Below, piece by piece: positions 1 through 8,144 of a DNA stretch of 64,000 bases. Every line of letters starts with the position of its first letter. Within the stretch, counting starts at the first letter, position 1. The notes under the pieces are model-generated. The model was given only the letters and a program-made list of their open reading frames with translations, ran no database searches and had not been told where the DNA came from. Source of the stretch: Thermohalobaculum sp039805905 (GTDB lineage: Bacteria > Pseudomonadota > Alphaproteobacteria > Rhodobacterales > Rhodobacteraceae); the NCBI GenBank assembly GCA_039805905.1, contig JBDIVM010000013.1:54353-118352 (forward strand), given 5' to 3'. The translations under genes and the position numbers were made by a program.

Positions 1-498
1 GAGCTGGCCACCGGAGACCTGGTGCGGGAAGCGCGTGCCGAAACTGTCGGGATCGGGCAGGCCGAGCACCCCGAAGAGATAGCGCGCCCGCTCGACCGCG
101 GCGGTCCGGCTCATGACGCCGTGCATCACCGACGCCTCGATCACCTGGTCGCCGAGCCTCATGGCGGGATTGAAGGCGGCTGCCGCCGACTGCGCGACAT
201 AGCACACCTTCCGGCCGCGAATCTCGCGGATGCCTGCCCTGGTGTAGCGCAGGATGTCCTTGCCATCGAGCAGCACCTGGCCGCCGGTAATACGGACGCC
301 GCCCCGGCCATAGGCCAGCGCGGCGAGCCCGATCGTGGACTTGCCGGCACCCGACTCGCCGATCAGGCCGATGACCTTGCCCTTCTCGAGGTCGAAGCTG
401 ACACCCTTGACAATCTCGATGTCGACCGGATCCTCGCCCGGCGGATAGACCGTCGCCCCGATCTTCAGGTCGCGGACCTGCAGAAGGTTCCTCGCCAT
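1..498 (-). CDS. Peptide/nickel-type ABC transporter ATP-binding protein (3' part cut by window edge)
   Basis: This is the ATPase of an Opp/Dpp-like importer, energising uptake of small peptides or similar solutes from the cytoplasmic face. The 166 visible residues include a Walker A P-loop (GESGAGKST, about residues 47-55) and, right at the edge, the start of the ABC signature (SGGQ). Walker B and the C-terminus lie outside the window. The ATG overlaps the stop of the upstream permease by one base (TGATG), so it is co-transcribed with the two permeases and the binding protein to its right. The substrate is unknown; the adjacent methyltransferase locus hints at a methylated amine or peptide (inference). 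Confidence 0.9.
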   Translation of the reverse strand, partial: MARNLLQVRDLKIGATVYPPGEDPVDIEIVKGVSFDLEKGKVIGLIGESGAGKSTIGLAALAYGRGGVRITGGQVLLDGKDILRYTRAGIREIRGRKVCYVAQSAAAAFNPAMRLGDQVIEASVMHGVMSRTAAVERARYLFGVLGLPDPDSFGTRFPHQVSGGQL

Positions 499-1568
499 CA
501 GCCGCGCCCTCCCTTCAGGCTGGCGGTGCGGTTCAGCAGCCAGTCCACCACCATGTTGACACAGACGGCGAGCAGCGCGATCGCCGCGCCCGGATAGAGC
601 GCGGCCGGCACCAGGAAGATGATCCCGTCCTTGTTGTCCTTGACCATCCCGCCCCAGTCCGCCTCGGGCGGCTGGATTCCGAGGCCGAGGAACGAAAGCG
701 AGGAAAGGAACAGGATCGCGAAGGCGAAGCGCAGTCCGAACTCGGCGATCAGCGGGGTCAGCACGTTGGGCAGGATCTCGCGGAAGATGATCCAGGCCCA
801 GCCCTCGCCCCGAAGCCGGGCCGCCTCGACGAAATCCTGCACCACGATGTCGATTGCAACCGCCCGGCCCAGCCGGAACACGCGGGTCTGGTCGATGAGC
901 GCCATCACCGCGATCAGGATGAAGATGTTCTGCGGCAGTGCCGCGAGCACGACAAGGGCAAAGATCAGCGTCGGGATCGCCAGCATCAGGTCGTTGACCC
1001 GGCTCAGCACCTGATCGACCCAGCCGCCCACCACCGCTGCGGTGAAGCTGAGGAACATGCCGACCGCGAAACTCAGCACGCCGGCCGCCAAGGCCACCGC
1101 AATCGTCGTCTGGGCGCCATAGATCAGCCGCGAGAGCATGTCGCGCCCCAGGTTGTCGGTGCCGAGCAGGAATCTCTCGTCGGCCGGCTGCCAGACATCG
1201 CCGACGATCTGGCGCTCGCCGAATGGCGCGACCGCGTCCGCGAAGATTGCCAGGATCAGGACGACGATGATGAACAGCATCCCGAACGAGGCGGTGAGCG
1301 GCGCGGTCTTCATGAAGCGCGACGCCTTCTCGGGCAGGATCATCACCATGTATTCCCGGAAGCAGTAACCGAGTCCGCCTGCCGCGGCGAGCAGGATGAA
1401 CAGCGTGGAAATGGCCCAGAAGGCCGCCTGCCCCCACAGCAGGCCGAAGAGCAGCGAGGCGAGCGTGACGGTGAACAGCACCCCGAAGACCTCGCGGCGC
1501 CCGAAATGGGCCGCGAGGCTCGACCCCGCGATCAGCAGCGCGAAGTAGCCGAAGACGAAGAGCGACAT
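498..1568 (-). CDS. ABC transporter permease, DppC-like, with extra N-terminal membrane segments
   Basis: Inner-membrane permease of the peptide-type importer (356 aa). The DppC hallmark LLGTDNLGRDMLSRL sits near residue 135, and an EAA loop that docks the ATPase follows (EAARLRGEGWAWIIF). DppC proteins are usually about 280-310 residues. This one carries roughly 80 extra N-terminal residues with two or three additional hydrophobic stretches before the usual first membrane segment. It lies 8 bases downstream of the DppB-like gene and overlaps the ATPase start. Confidence 0.92.
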   Translation of the reverse strand: MSLFVFGYFALLIAGSSLAAHFGRREVFGVLFTVTLASLLFGLLWGQAAFWAISTLFILLAAAGGLGYCFREYMVMILPEKASRFMKTAPLTASFGMLFIIVVLILAIFADAVAPFGERQIVGDVWQPADERFLLGTDNLGRDMLSRLIYGAQTTIAVALAAGVLSFAVGMFLSFTAAVVGGWVDQVLSRVNDLMLAIPTLIFALVVLAALPQNIFILIAVMALIDQTRVFRLGRAVAIDIVVQDFVEAARLRGEGWAWIIFREILPNVLTPLIAEFGLRFAFAILFLSSLSFLGLGIQPPEADWGGMVKDNKDGIIFLVPAALYPGAAIALLAVCVNMVVDWLLNRTASLKGGRG

Positions 1569-1576
1569 GGTCTACC

Positions 1577-2557
1577 TCACTTCGGATGCATGAGCCGCGG
1601 ATTGGCGAGGATCGCCCCGATGTCGGCAAGCATGTTGAGGACCACATAGACCCCGGCAAAGACAACCCCGCAGGCCTGCACCACCGGCATGTCGCGCACG
1701 GTGACGGCATCGACGAAATACTGCCCCATGCCCGGATAGGCGAAGATCACCTCGACCACCACGACGCCGACCACGAGATAGGCCAGGTTCAGCGCCACCA
1801 CATTGATGATCGGCGCGATCGCGTTCGGCGCGGCATGCTTGCGGATCACCGTCATCATCGGCACGCCCTTGAGCTCGGCCGTCTCAATATAGGCCGAGTC
1901 CATGATGTTCAGGATCGCCGCCCGCGTCATCCGCATCATGTGCGCCAGCGTCACCACCACCAGTGTCGCTGCCGGCAGCGCGACCAGTTCGAAATTCGCG
2001 AAGCTCCAGAGCGGGTCGGACGGGATGATCGGCGGGCCATCGCCCAGACCGAGCACGAGGGCGAAGAAGAAGATGAACAGATAGCCGACGAAGAACTCGG
2101 GCATCGAGATCGCGGCGAGCGAAACGACATTGATCACATGGTCCGGCAGCTTGTTGCGGAAGAACACCGCCACCATCCCGAGGCCCACCGAGATCGGCAC
2201 CGCGAAGATCGCCGAAACCGTGGCGAGGAACATGGTGTTCGAAAGCCGCTTCAGCAGTTGCGAGTTCACGCTGGCCTTGTTGGCCCAGCTCTGGCCGAAG
2301 TCGCCGGTGAGCACACCGCCCAGCCAGTTGAAGTAGCGTGTGATGACCGGCTGGTCGAGGCCGAGCTCCTTCCGGATGTTGGCCACCGCCTCCGGCGTCG
2401 CGCTCTGGCCGAGGAAGTTGCGGGCAAAGTCGCCCGGCAGCAGCTCGACGCCGATGAACAGCAGTGCGGAAATCGCGAGGATGACCAGAACCCCGATGCC
2501 GATCCGCTGCACAAGCAGCGTCACGACCGGGCTCATGCCGGATTTGCCGGAAGCCAT
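1577..2557 (-). CDS. ABC transporter permease, DppB-like
   Basis: Second inner-membrane permease subunit (326 aa). It has the family N-terminus, with one membrane helix followed by LLPGDFARNFLGQ, then the periplasmic loop (LGLDQPVITRYFNWL) and an EAA motif (ETAELKGVPMMTVIRKHAAP). It ends with the conserved YPGMGQYFVDA segment. It is normal length and sits between the binding-protein gene and the DppC-like permease. It is separated from the binding-protein gene by a strong hairpin, which would favour more binding protein than permease. Confidence 0.92.
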   Translation of the reverse strand: MASGKSGMSPVVTLLVQRIGIGVLVILAISALLFIGVELLPGDFARNFLGQSATPEAVANIRKELGLDQPVITRYFNWLGGVLTGDFGQSWANKASVNSQLLKRLSNTMFLATVSAIFAVPISVGLGMVAVFFRNKLPDHVINVVSLAAISMPEFFVGYLFIFFFALVLGLGDGPPIIPSDPLWSFANFELVALPAATLVVVTLAHMMRMTRAAILNIMDSAYIETAELKGVPMMTVIRKHAAPNAIAPIINVVALNLAYLVVGVVVVEVIFAYPGMGQYFVDAVTVRDMPVVQACGVVFAGVYVVLNMLADIGAILANPRLMHPK

Positions 2558-2581
2558 GACCTGTTCCCCCGAATGTGTCTC

Positions 2582-2605
2582 GGGCGGCGGGTCGCCCCGC
2601 CGCCC
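2582..2605 (-). promoter_or_regulatory. Intercistronic stem-loop between binding-protein and permease genes
   Basis: A perfect 10-bp GC-only inverted repeat with a 4-base loop (GGGCGGCGGG / CCCGCCGCCC) lies in the 57-base gap between the binding-protein stop and the permease start. There is no following T-run, so it is more likely an mRNA-stabilising or partially terminating hairpin than a full terminator. Such hairpins are known to set the excess of binding protein over permease in ABC operons. Confidence 0.6.
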
Positions 2606-2614
2606 GCCCGTGCG

Positions 2615-4207
2615 TCAGGCCACGAGCCAGCTGCGGCTGGCAATCAGGCCGTTCGACATCGGCTGCGACGGGTCGGTCAGCACACCCTGCAGCTTCGCCG
2701 TCGAGGCATCGACGAAGTCGTTGAACATCGGCAGGATAAGCCCTCCCTCGTTGTTCAGCATCAGCGCCATGTCGGTGAAGATCTGCTTGCGCTTCACCGG
2801 GTCGATCTCGGCGCGGGCCTGCACCAGCATGGCGTCGAACTCGGGCCGCTTCCAGCGGGTGTCGTTCCAGTCGGCATCCGACTTGTAGGCGACCGCATAC
2901 ATCTGCGCCTGCGTCGGCCGGCCGCCCCAGTAGGAGGTGCAGAAGGGCTGGACGTTCCAGACATTCGACCAGTAGCCGTCCGCCGGCTCGCGCTTGACCT
3001 CGATCGGGATGCCGGCAGCGGCGCAGGTCTGCTGGAACAGCACCGCGGCGCTCTCCGCCCCGTTGAAGGCGGCGTCCGAGGTGCGCAGCACGATCGGGGT
3101 CCCGTCATGTCCGGACTTCTTGTAGTGGAAGGCCGCCTTGTCGGTGTCGAACGGGCGCTGCGGGATCGCGTCCGGGAACAGCGCATATGCGGCATTGATC
3201 GGGAAGTCGTTGCCGACCGAGCCGTAGCCGCGCAGGATCTTGTCCACCATCTCCTCGCGGTTCATGGCGTATTTCAGCGCCAGCCGCAGGTCGTTATTGT
3301 CGAACGGCGGGGTATCGACGTGGCAGATGAACACGTAGTGCCCGCGGCCAGACACGTTGTTGATCTGCAGCCCCGGCGCCTTGGTCAGGAGATCGATCGT
3401 CTTCGGATCGACCCGGTTGATCGCGTGCACCTTGCCCGAGGTCAGCGCCGCAACGCGGGCGGTCAGATCGTTGATCACCAGGACTTCGAACGAGTCGTAC
3501 CAGGCGTAGTCGCTCATCCAGTGGTCGTCGCGCCGCTTCAGGATGTGCCGCACGCCGGGCTCGTTGGCCTCGACCACATAGGGGCCGGTGCCGATCGCCG
3601 CCTCCGTGCCATCGAGCCCGCCGTTCGGCTGGATCAGCAGATGATAGTCCGACAGCAGGTAGGGCAAGTCGGCGTCGCCGGATTCGAGATCGAACACCAC
3701 GTTGTCGCCATCCGCCTTGAAGGACTGGCCGATCGATTTCATGATGCCCAGAGCGCCCGACTTGGCGTTCTCGTCCGAATGGCGCTTCAGCGTCGCGACC
3801 ACATCCTCGACCGTCATCTCCTTGCCGTTCGAGAAGGTGATGCCCTTGCGGATCTTGAACGCCCATTTCTTCGCGTCGGCCGAGGCCTCCCAGCTCTCCG
3901 CCAGCCAGGGCTGTGCGGTACCGTCCTTCGGGTCGGTGATCACCAGGGCCTCGCCCCAGCCGAAATTGACGTTGTGCATCACGGTGCTGGTGGCGAGCGC
4001 CGGATCGAGGCTGTCGGTCGAGGCCCCGCCGTTCAGGCCCATGATCAAGTGTCCGCCCTTGACCGGGTTGGCACGCGCCGTGCCGCCGAGCAGCTGCGTT
4101 GCAAGCGGCGCCGAAAGGCCGAGCGCCGCGGCGCGGCCGATGAAGTCGCGCCGGCTCATCTGGCCGCGCACGACCATCAGACTGAGATCCTTCAGCTCCC
4201 TGCACAT
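2615..4207 (-). CDS. ABC transporter substrate-binding protein, family 5 (peptide/opine type), Tat-exported
   Basis: Periplasmic solute receptor of the importer (530 aa). The N-terminus carries a twin-arginine signal (SRRDFIGRAAALGLSAPLA) with an ARA-type cleavage region near residue 46. The family 5 signature (LAESWEASADAKKWAFKIRK, about residues 104-123) is clear. Tat export implies folding before export, which is common for this family in alphaproteobacteria. It is first gene of the operon, with about 190 bases to the next gene, where a candidate operator lies. An alternative start is the later Met directly before SRRDF. Confidence 0.93.
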   Translation of the reverse strand: MCRELKDLSLMVVRGQMSRRDFIGRAAALGLSAPLATQLLGGTARANPVKGGHLIMGLNGGASTDSLDPALATSTVMHNVNFGWGEALVITDPKDGTAQPWLAESWEASADAKKWAFKIRKGITFSNGKEMTVEDVVATLKRHSDENAKSGALGIMKSIGQSFKADGDNVVFDLESGDADLPYLLSDYHLLIQPNGGLDGTEAAIGTGPYVVEANEPGVRHILKRRDDHWMSDYAWYDSFEVLVINDLTARVAALTSGKVHAINRVDPKTIDLLTKAPGLQINNVSGRGHYVFICHVDTPPFDNNDLRLALKYAMNREEMVDKILRGYGSVGNDFPINAAYALFPDAIPQRPFDTDKAAFHYKKSGHDGTPIVLRTSDAAFNGAESAAVLFQQTCAAAGIPIEVKREPADGYWSNVWNVQPFCTSYWGGRPTQAQMYAVAYKSDADWNDTRWKRPEFDAMLVQARAEIDPVKRKQIFTDMALMLNNEGGLILPMFNDFVDASTAKLQGVLTDPSQPMSNGLIASRSWLVA

Positions 4208-4335
4208 CTCTGGTTTCCTCCCGTGGAAAATGTTGTTTGTGTAAAGTCACTTTGGCGCTGCAATCTGCCGCAGGCAATGGCAAAAAGCGACATGCGCCGG
4301 TCGGAATCCGGCGCAGCCCGCAGAAGAATGATTAT

Positions 4336-4346
4336 TTGTCTGACAA
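4336..4346. promoter_or_regulatory. Candidate operator palindrome TTGTC-T-GACAA
   Basis: A perfect 11-base interrupted palindrome lies 130 bases upstream of the binding-protein start. Its form resembles GntR/FadR-type operators. No GntR gene is present in the window, so the cognate protein is unknown. Confidence 0.3.
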
Positions 4347-4358
4347 TCGGTCATCTCC

Positions 4359-4376
4359 GCTGACCGGTTGGTCAGC
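4359..4376 (-). terminator. Inverted repeat GCTGACC-GGTT-GGTCAGC downstream of the MttB-like gene
   Basis: Perfect 7-bp arms around a 4-base loop start 20 bases past the stop of the MttB-like gene. There is no T-tract on the minus strand, so it may be a weak terminator for that gene or a protein-binding site for the ABC operon promoter. Confidence 0.35.
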
Positions 4377-4395
4377 GAGCGATGCGTTCTCCGGG

Positions 4396-5940
4396 TCAGG
4401 GATCGCCGTCGCCGATCTCGGCCTTGCGCCGGGCGACGTAGTCCTCCAGCGCCTCGCGGATGGCGGGGTCCATCGGCGGTTCCTCGTATTCGGCCAGCGC
4501 CTGCTGCCAGAGTGCAGTGGCCCGGTCGCGGGCCGTCCTGGCACCCGCCTCTTCCCAGCTCTGCCAGTTGCGCCAGTCGCTGAGCAGCGGAGCGTAGAAC
4601 GCGGTCTCGTAGCGCTCCATCGTGTGCGGATCACCGAAGAAATGCCCGCCCGTCGGAACGCGGCCGATGGCGTCGAGCCCGAGCGTGCCCTCGTCCACCT
4701 CGATGGGCCTGAGGAACTCGAACATGTGCTGGATGATTTCCACATCCATCACGAACTTCTCGTAGCTGGCGCAGAGCCCGCCCTCGAGCCAGCCGGCGGC
4801 GTGGTAGAGCAGGTTCACGCCCCCCAGCACGCAGCCCCACATCGACATCATCGTCTCCCAGACCGCCTGCTCGTCGGCGGCGACCGAGGCGGTGCCGGGC
4901 GAGGTGCGGTAGGGGAGCCCGTAGCGCCGCGCGAGCTGGCCGGAGGCGACTACCGCCCTGGCGTGCTCGGGGGTGCCGAAGGCAGGGGCGCCCGACTTCA
5001 TGTCGACATTCGAGAGGAACGAGCCGTAGAGCACCGGCGTGCCGGGCCGGACAAGCTGCGCCAGCACGATGCCGAACAGCGCCTCCGCGTTCTGCTGCGC
5101 GAGCGCCGCGGGCAGCGTGACCGGCGTCATCGCCCCCATCAGCGTGAAGGGCGTGACCGAGATCGGCTGGCCGTACTCGGCCTGGGTCATCAGCCCCTCG
5201 ATCATCGCCTCGTCGAAGCGGCGCGGCGAGTTGACCGAGATGATCGTGGTGACGCCGGGATCGGCGATCATCTGCTCCGCGGTCATGCCGCGCGCGATCG
5301 CCATCATCTCGATACCGTCGCGCGCCCTGCCCCGGCCGATCGAGGTGCAGTGATAGCTGCGGTCCGAGAGCGTCAGGTTCCAGAGATAGCAGTCGAGATG
5401 CCGCGTGTTGGCCGGCATCTCGATCGGCGCCGCCACCTGGTTCCCGATCATGTGAACGGCATTGAAGTGCTGGGTCAGCCGGATGAAGTTCCGGTAGTCC
5501 TCGGCATTGGACGCACGCCGCCCGCGCACCCGGTCGTGCACTGCGGGCGGTCCGGCGACCAGCGTCGTGACGAGGTCGCGCCCGCCCAGATGCACCCGGC
5601 GCGCCGGATTGCGCGGGGTCAGCGTCGCACTGGCGGGCGCCTTCGCCACATGCTCCAGCACCATGCCGCGGTCCATCGTCACGCGCATCGTCGCGCGATC
5701 GACCTTCGCCCCGGCCCGCTCCAGCAGGTCGCAGGCGCCGGGGTGCATGGCCTCGATGCCGAACTCCTCGAGGATGCGCATCGAGGCATCGTGCACCGCC
5801 TCGAGCTGCTCGGGCCGCAGGAGTGCCATCGGGGCATAGCGATTCTGCACCCGCTGCCAGGGAAGCTGGCGGATGGAGCCGCCCGCGCTGCGGCGCTCGC
5901 GCCTCCGGTGGCCCCGCCTGCTCTCCTCGACCGTCGTCAT
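4396..5940 (-). CDS. Trimethylamine methyltransferase (MttB) family protein, non-pyrrolysine form
   Basis: A 514-residue member of the MttB superfamily. Known members move a methyl group from a methylated amine (trimethylamine, glycine betaine, carnitine) to a corrinoid protein. The family fold is seen in RPEQLEAVHDASMRILEEFG near the start and the LYHAAGWLEGGL segment late in the protein. The frame is open throughout with no amber codon, so it is a non-Pyl homologue like the betaine-type enzymes. ATG at 5940 is preceded by AGAGGGA; an open extension upstream to 6120 has no such site. No corrinoid-protein gene is visible nearby. It is divergent from a GlxA regulator. Substrate unproven. Confidence 0.85.
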   Translation of the reverse strand: MTTVEESRRGHRRRERRSAGGSIRQLPWQRVQNRYAPMALLRPEQLEAVHDASMRILEEFGIEAMHPGACDLLERAGAKVDRATMRVTMDRGMVLEHVAKAPASATLTPRNPARRVHLGGRDLVTTLVAGPPAVHDRVRGRRASNAEDYRNFIRLTQHFNAVHMIGNQVAAPIEMPANTRHLDCYLWNLTLSDRSYHCTSIGRGRARDGIEMMAIARGMTAEQMIADPGVTTIISVNSPRRFDEAMIEGLMTQAEYGQPISVTPFTLMGAMTPVTLPAALAQQNAEALFGIVLAQLVRPGTPVLYGSFLSNVDMKSGAPAFGTPEHARAVVASGQLARRYGLPYRTSPGTASVAADEQAVWETMMSMWGCVLGGVNLLYHAAGWLEGGLCASYEKFVMDVEIIQHMFEFLRPIEVDEGTLGLDAIGRVPTGGHFFGDPHTMERYETAFYAPLLSDWRNWQSWEEAGARTARDRATALWQQALAEYEEPPMDPAIREALEDYVARRKAEIGDGDP

Positions 5941-5995
5941 CCGGAATTCCCTCTGCTGGCCGGGGCGCTGTTGACTGGCCGATGGTCCCGGGCAA

Positions 5996-6024
5996 TTGTC
6001 GCCTCCGCAGTCAAAAACGCGACA
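5996..6024. promoter_or_regulatory. Candidate operator in the MttB/GlxA divergent promoter region
   Basis: TGTCGC and GCGACA form inverted arms at 5997-6002 and 6019-6024 inside the 98-base divergent intergenic region, flanked by partially matching CAAT and CATTG. It is placed where the adjacent AraC-type regulator would be expected to bind. This is inference only. Confidence 0.3.
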
Positions 6025-6038
6025 CATTGCACCACAGC

Positions 6039-7067
6039 ATGGCCGACAGCCGGAAGCCCCGTCCTGAATCTCCCCGCAAGCCGACGGTGATCGGCTTCCT
6101 GCTGGTGCGCGACTTCTCAATGCTGAGTGTCGTCAGCGCGGTCGAGCCGCTGCGCGGCGCCAACCGCCTGCTGGGCCGGACGTGCTACGAATGGCGGTTC
6201 CACTCGAATGACGGGCAGCCGGTGACCGCCTCGAACGGCATGGCCGTGAACGTAGCCGGCAGCCTGGCCGATGCGACCGCCGGCCCGGCCCCGCTCGACT
6301 ACCTGTTCGTCTGCGCCGGGCTCGACACCGATCCGCCGAACCGGGCGCGGCTGCATGCCGGGCTCAGCAAGTGTGCGCGCGCGGGGATCGTACTCGGATC
6401 GCTGTCGGGCGGCAGCTTCATCCTGGCGCGCGCCGGGCTCCTGAACGGCTACCGCTGCACAATCCACTGGGAGTTCCAGCCCGCCTTCGCCGAGGCGTTC
6501 CCCGAACTCGAGCTCTCGCCGGGCCTGTTCGTGATCGACCGTGATCGCTGGACCGGTTCGGGCGGGATCGCCAGCATGGATATGATGCTGCACCTGATCG
6601 AGCGCGATCACGGGGCCCAGCTCTCGCGCGCGGTCGGCAACCAGTTCCAGATCGACCGTATCCGCAACTCGGCGATTCATCAGCGCCCGGGGCAGCTTGA
6701 CCGGATGGAGAACCTGCCGGCGCCGCTCCAGAAGGCGATCGAGCTGATGATGGCGAACATCGAGACGCCGCTGAGGATGGAGGAGCTGGCAGATCTGTCA
6801 GGGCTGCGGCTCAGGCGCATGGAGCGGATGTTCAAGTCGCACCTCAATGCCTCGCCGGCGCAATATTACCGCGGGCTCCGGCTCGAGAAGGCCCGCGACC
6901 TCCTGCTCTATACCAACCTCTCGACGCTGGAGATCGGGGTGCTGACCGGCTTCTCGTCGAGCTCGCATTTCGCTATGGCCTACCAGCGGCACTATGGTAT
7001 GCGGCCGACCGATGCGCGCCGTCCGGCGCCCGCACGCCCGCGGGAGACCCCAGCCCTCAAGGAGTGA
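6039..7067 (+). CDS. GlxA family transcriptional regulator (DJ-1/PfpI-like domain plus AraC HTH)
   Basis: A 342-residue regulator. Residues 15-190 form a DJ-1/PfpI-like sensor domain and residues 230-330 an AraC-type double helix-turn-helix (MEELADLSGLRLRRMERMFK, then EIGVLTGFSSSSHFAMAYQRHYG). The nucleophile-elbow region reads GSLSGGSFILA, lacking the cysteine of active amidases, as usual for non-enzymatic sensors. GlxA regulators such as GbdR and CdhR control betaine and carnitine catabolism, matching the divergent MttB-like gene. ATG at 6039 was chosen because it starts the conserved part. Its stop overlaps a GTG of the next gene, so the two are probably co-transcribed. Confidence 0.9.
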   Translation: MADSRKPRPESPRKPTVIGFLLVRDFSMLSVVSAVEPLRGANRLLGRTCYEWRFHSNDGQPVTASNGMAVNVAGSLADATAGPAPLDYLFVCAGLDTDPPNRARLHAGLSKCARAGIVLGSLSGGSFILARAGLLNGYRCTIHWEFQPAFAEAFPELELSPGLFVIDRDRWTGSGGIASMDMMLHLIERDHGAQLSRAVGNQFQIDRIRNSAIHQRPGQLDRMENLPAPLQKAIELMMANIETPLRMEELADLSGLRLRRMERMFKSHLNASPAQYYRGLRLEKARDLLLYTNLSTLEIGVLTGFSSSSHFAMAYQRHYGMRPTDARRPAPARPRETPALKE

Positions 7068-7072
7068 GACGA

Positions 7073-8032
7073 ATGCCGAAGCCCCGTGTGATCTGCTCGC
7101 GCAAGTGGCCTGCGCCGGTCGAGGCCGAGATGCGCAGGCGCTTCGACGTGACGCTGAACGCCGCGGATGTGGCGCTGACCGCCGATCAGCTGCGCGATGC
7201 GCTCGACAGCTACGACGCGGTCTGCCCGACTGTAACCGACCGGGTGGACGCGACCGTGCTGGCGGCGCCGAAGCGGGCGCGGATGCTCGGCCAGTTCGGG
7301 GTAGGGTTCAACAACATCGACATCGCCGCGGCGAAGAAGGCCGGGCTGGTGGTGACCAACACGCCCGGCGTGCTGACCGATGCCACCGCCGACATCGCGC
7401 TGACGCTGCTCCTGAACGTGGCACGTCGCACCTTCGAGGGCGAGACCATGCTGCGCGCCGGGGAATGGACCGGCTGGCGGCCGACGCAGCTCATGGGCAC
7501 CTCGCCGCAGGGCAAGGTGCTCGGCATCATCGGCATGGGCCGGATCGGCAAGGCGATGGCGAGGCGCTGCCACCATGCACTCGACATGAAGGTGGTGTTC
7601 CATGACGCCTTCCCGGTGAAGGACCCGGGTGTGCCGGCGACGCAGCTCGGCACGGTCGAGGAGGTGCTTGAGGTGGCGGATTTCGTCTCGCTGCACTGCC
7701 CCGGCGGCGGCGACAACGTGCATCTGATCAACGCGGCGCGGCTGAGGCGGATGAAGCCGACGGCGTTCCTGATCAACTCGGCGCGCGGCGACATCGTCGA
7801 CGAGGCGGCGCTGGTCGCGGCACTGCAGGCCGGGACAATCGCCGGGGCCGGGCTCGATGTCTTCGAGCGGGAGCCGCAGGTCACCGAGGCACTGCGGGCG
7901 ATGCCCAATGTCTGCCTGCTGCCCCATCTCGGCAGCGCGACCGTCGAGACCCGCGTTGCCATGGGCATGACCGTCGTCGAGAACCTGACCGCCTTCTTCG
8001 AAGGCCGCGAGCCGCCGAACCGCGTGGCGTGA
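7073..8032 (+). CDS. D-2-hydroxyacid dehydrogenase, NAD(P)-dependent (glyoxylate/hydroxypyruvate reductase-like)
   Basis: Interconverts a 2-oxoacid and a D-2-hydroxyacid in the cytoplasm (319 aa). The Rossmann loop is GIIGMGRIGKAMARR. The catalytic Arg, Glu and His lie in INSARGDIVDE, DVFEREP and LLPHLGSAT. ATG at 7073 is preceded by AAGGAG at 8 bases; a GTG at 7064 inside that site is less likely. It follows the GlxA gene directly and probably handles a product of the same pathway, for instance glyoxylate from betaine or sarcosine breakdown (inference). Confidence 0.9.
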   Translation: MPKPRVICSRKWPAPVEAEMRRRFDVTLNAADVALTADQLRDALDSYDAVCPTVTDRVDATVLAAPKRARMLGQFGVGFNNIDIAAAKKAGLVVTNTPGVLTDATADIALTLLLNVARRTFEGETMLRAGEWTGWRPTQLMGTSPQGKVLGIIGMGRIGKAMARRCHHALDMKVVFHDAFPVKDPGVPATQLGTVEEVLEVADFVSLHCPGGGDNVHLINAARLRRMKPTAFLINSARGDIVDEAALVAALQAGTIAGAGLDVFEREPQVTEALRAMPNVCLLPHLGSATVETRVAMGMTVVENLTAFFEGREPPNRVA

Positions 8033-8144
8033 CGGCGCCCGCTGCGCGTCGGGATTCCGGGCACCCTTCGCGTGCGGCGAGCCCGGTTGCAACGAAGCGG
8101 ATGCTCTGCGACAGCTGCGCGTCCTGCCAAGCGAGGAGCCTTCG

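Noticed and set aside
1586..4363. A very long open frame on the plus strand (over 900 codons) opposite the ABC permease and binding-protein genes
   Set aside because: It is antisense to three clear family members, is rich in His/Arg/Asp as expected from reverse-frame GC bias, and shows no domain.
4396..5940. Pyrrolysine-containing MttB (in-frame amber codon)
   Set aside because: The frame is open without any TAG from the chosen start to the TGA stop, so it is a non-Pyl homologue.
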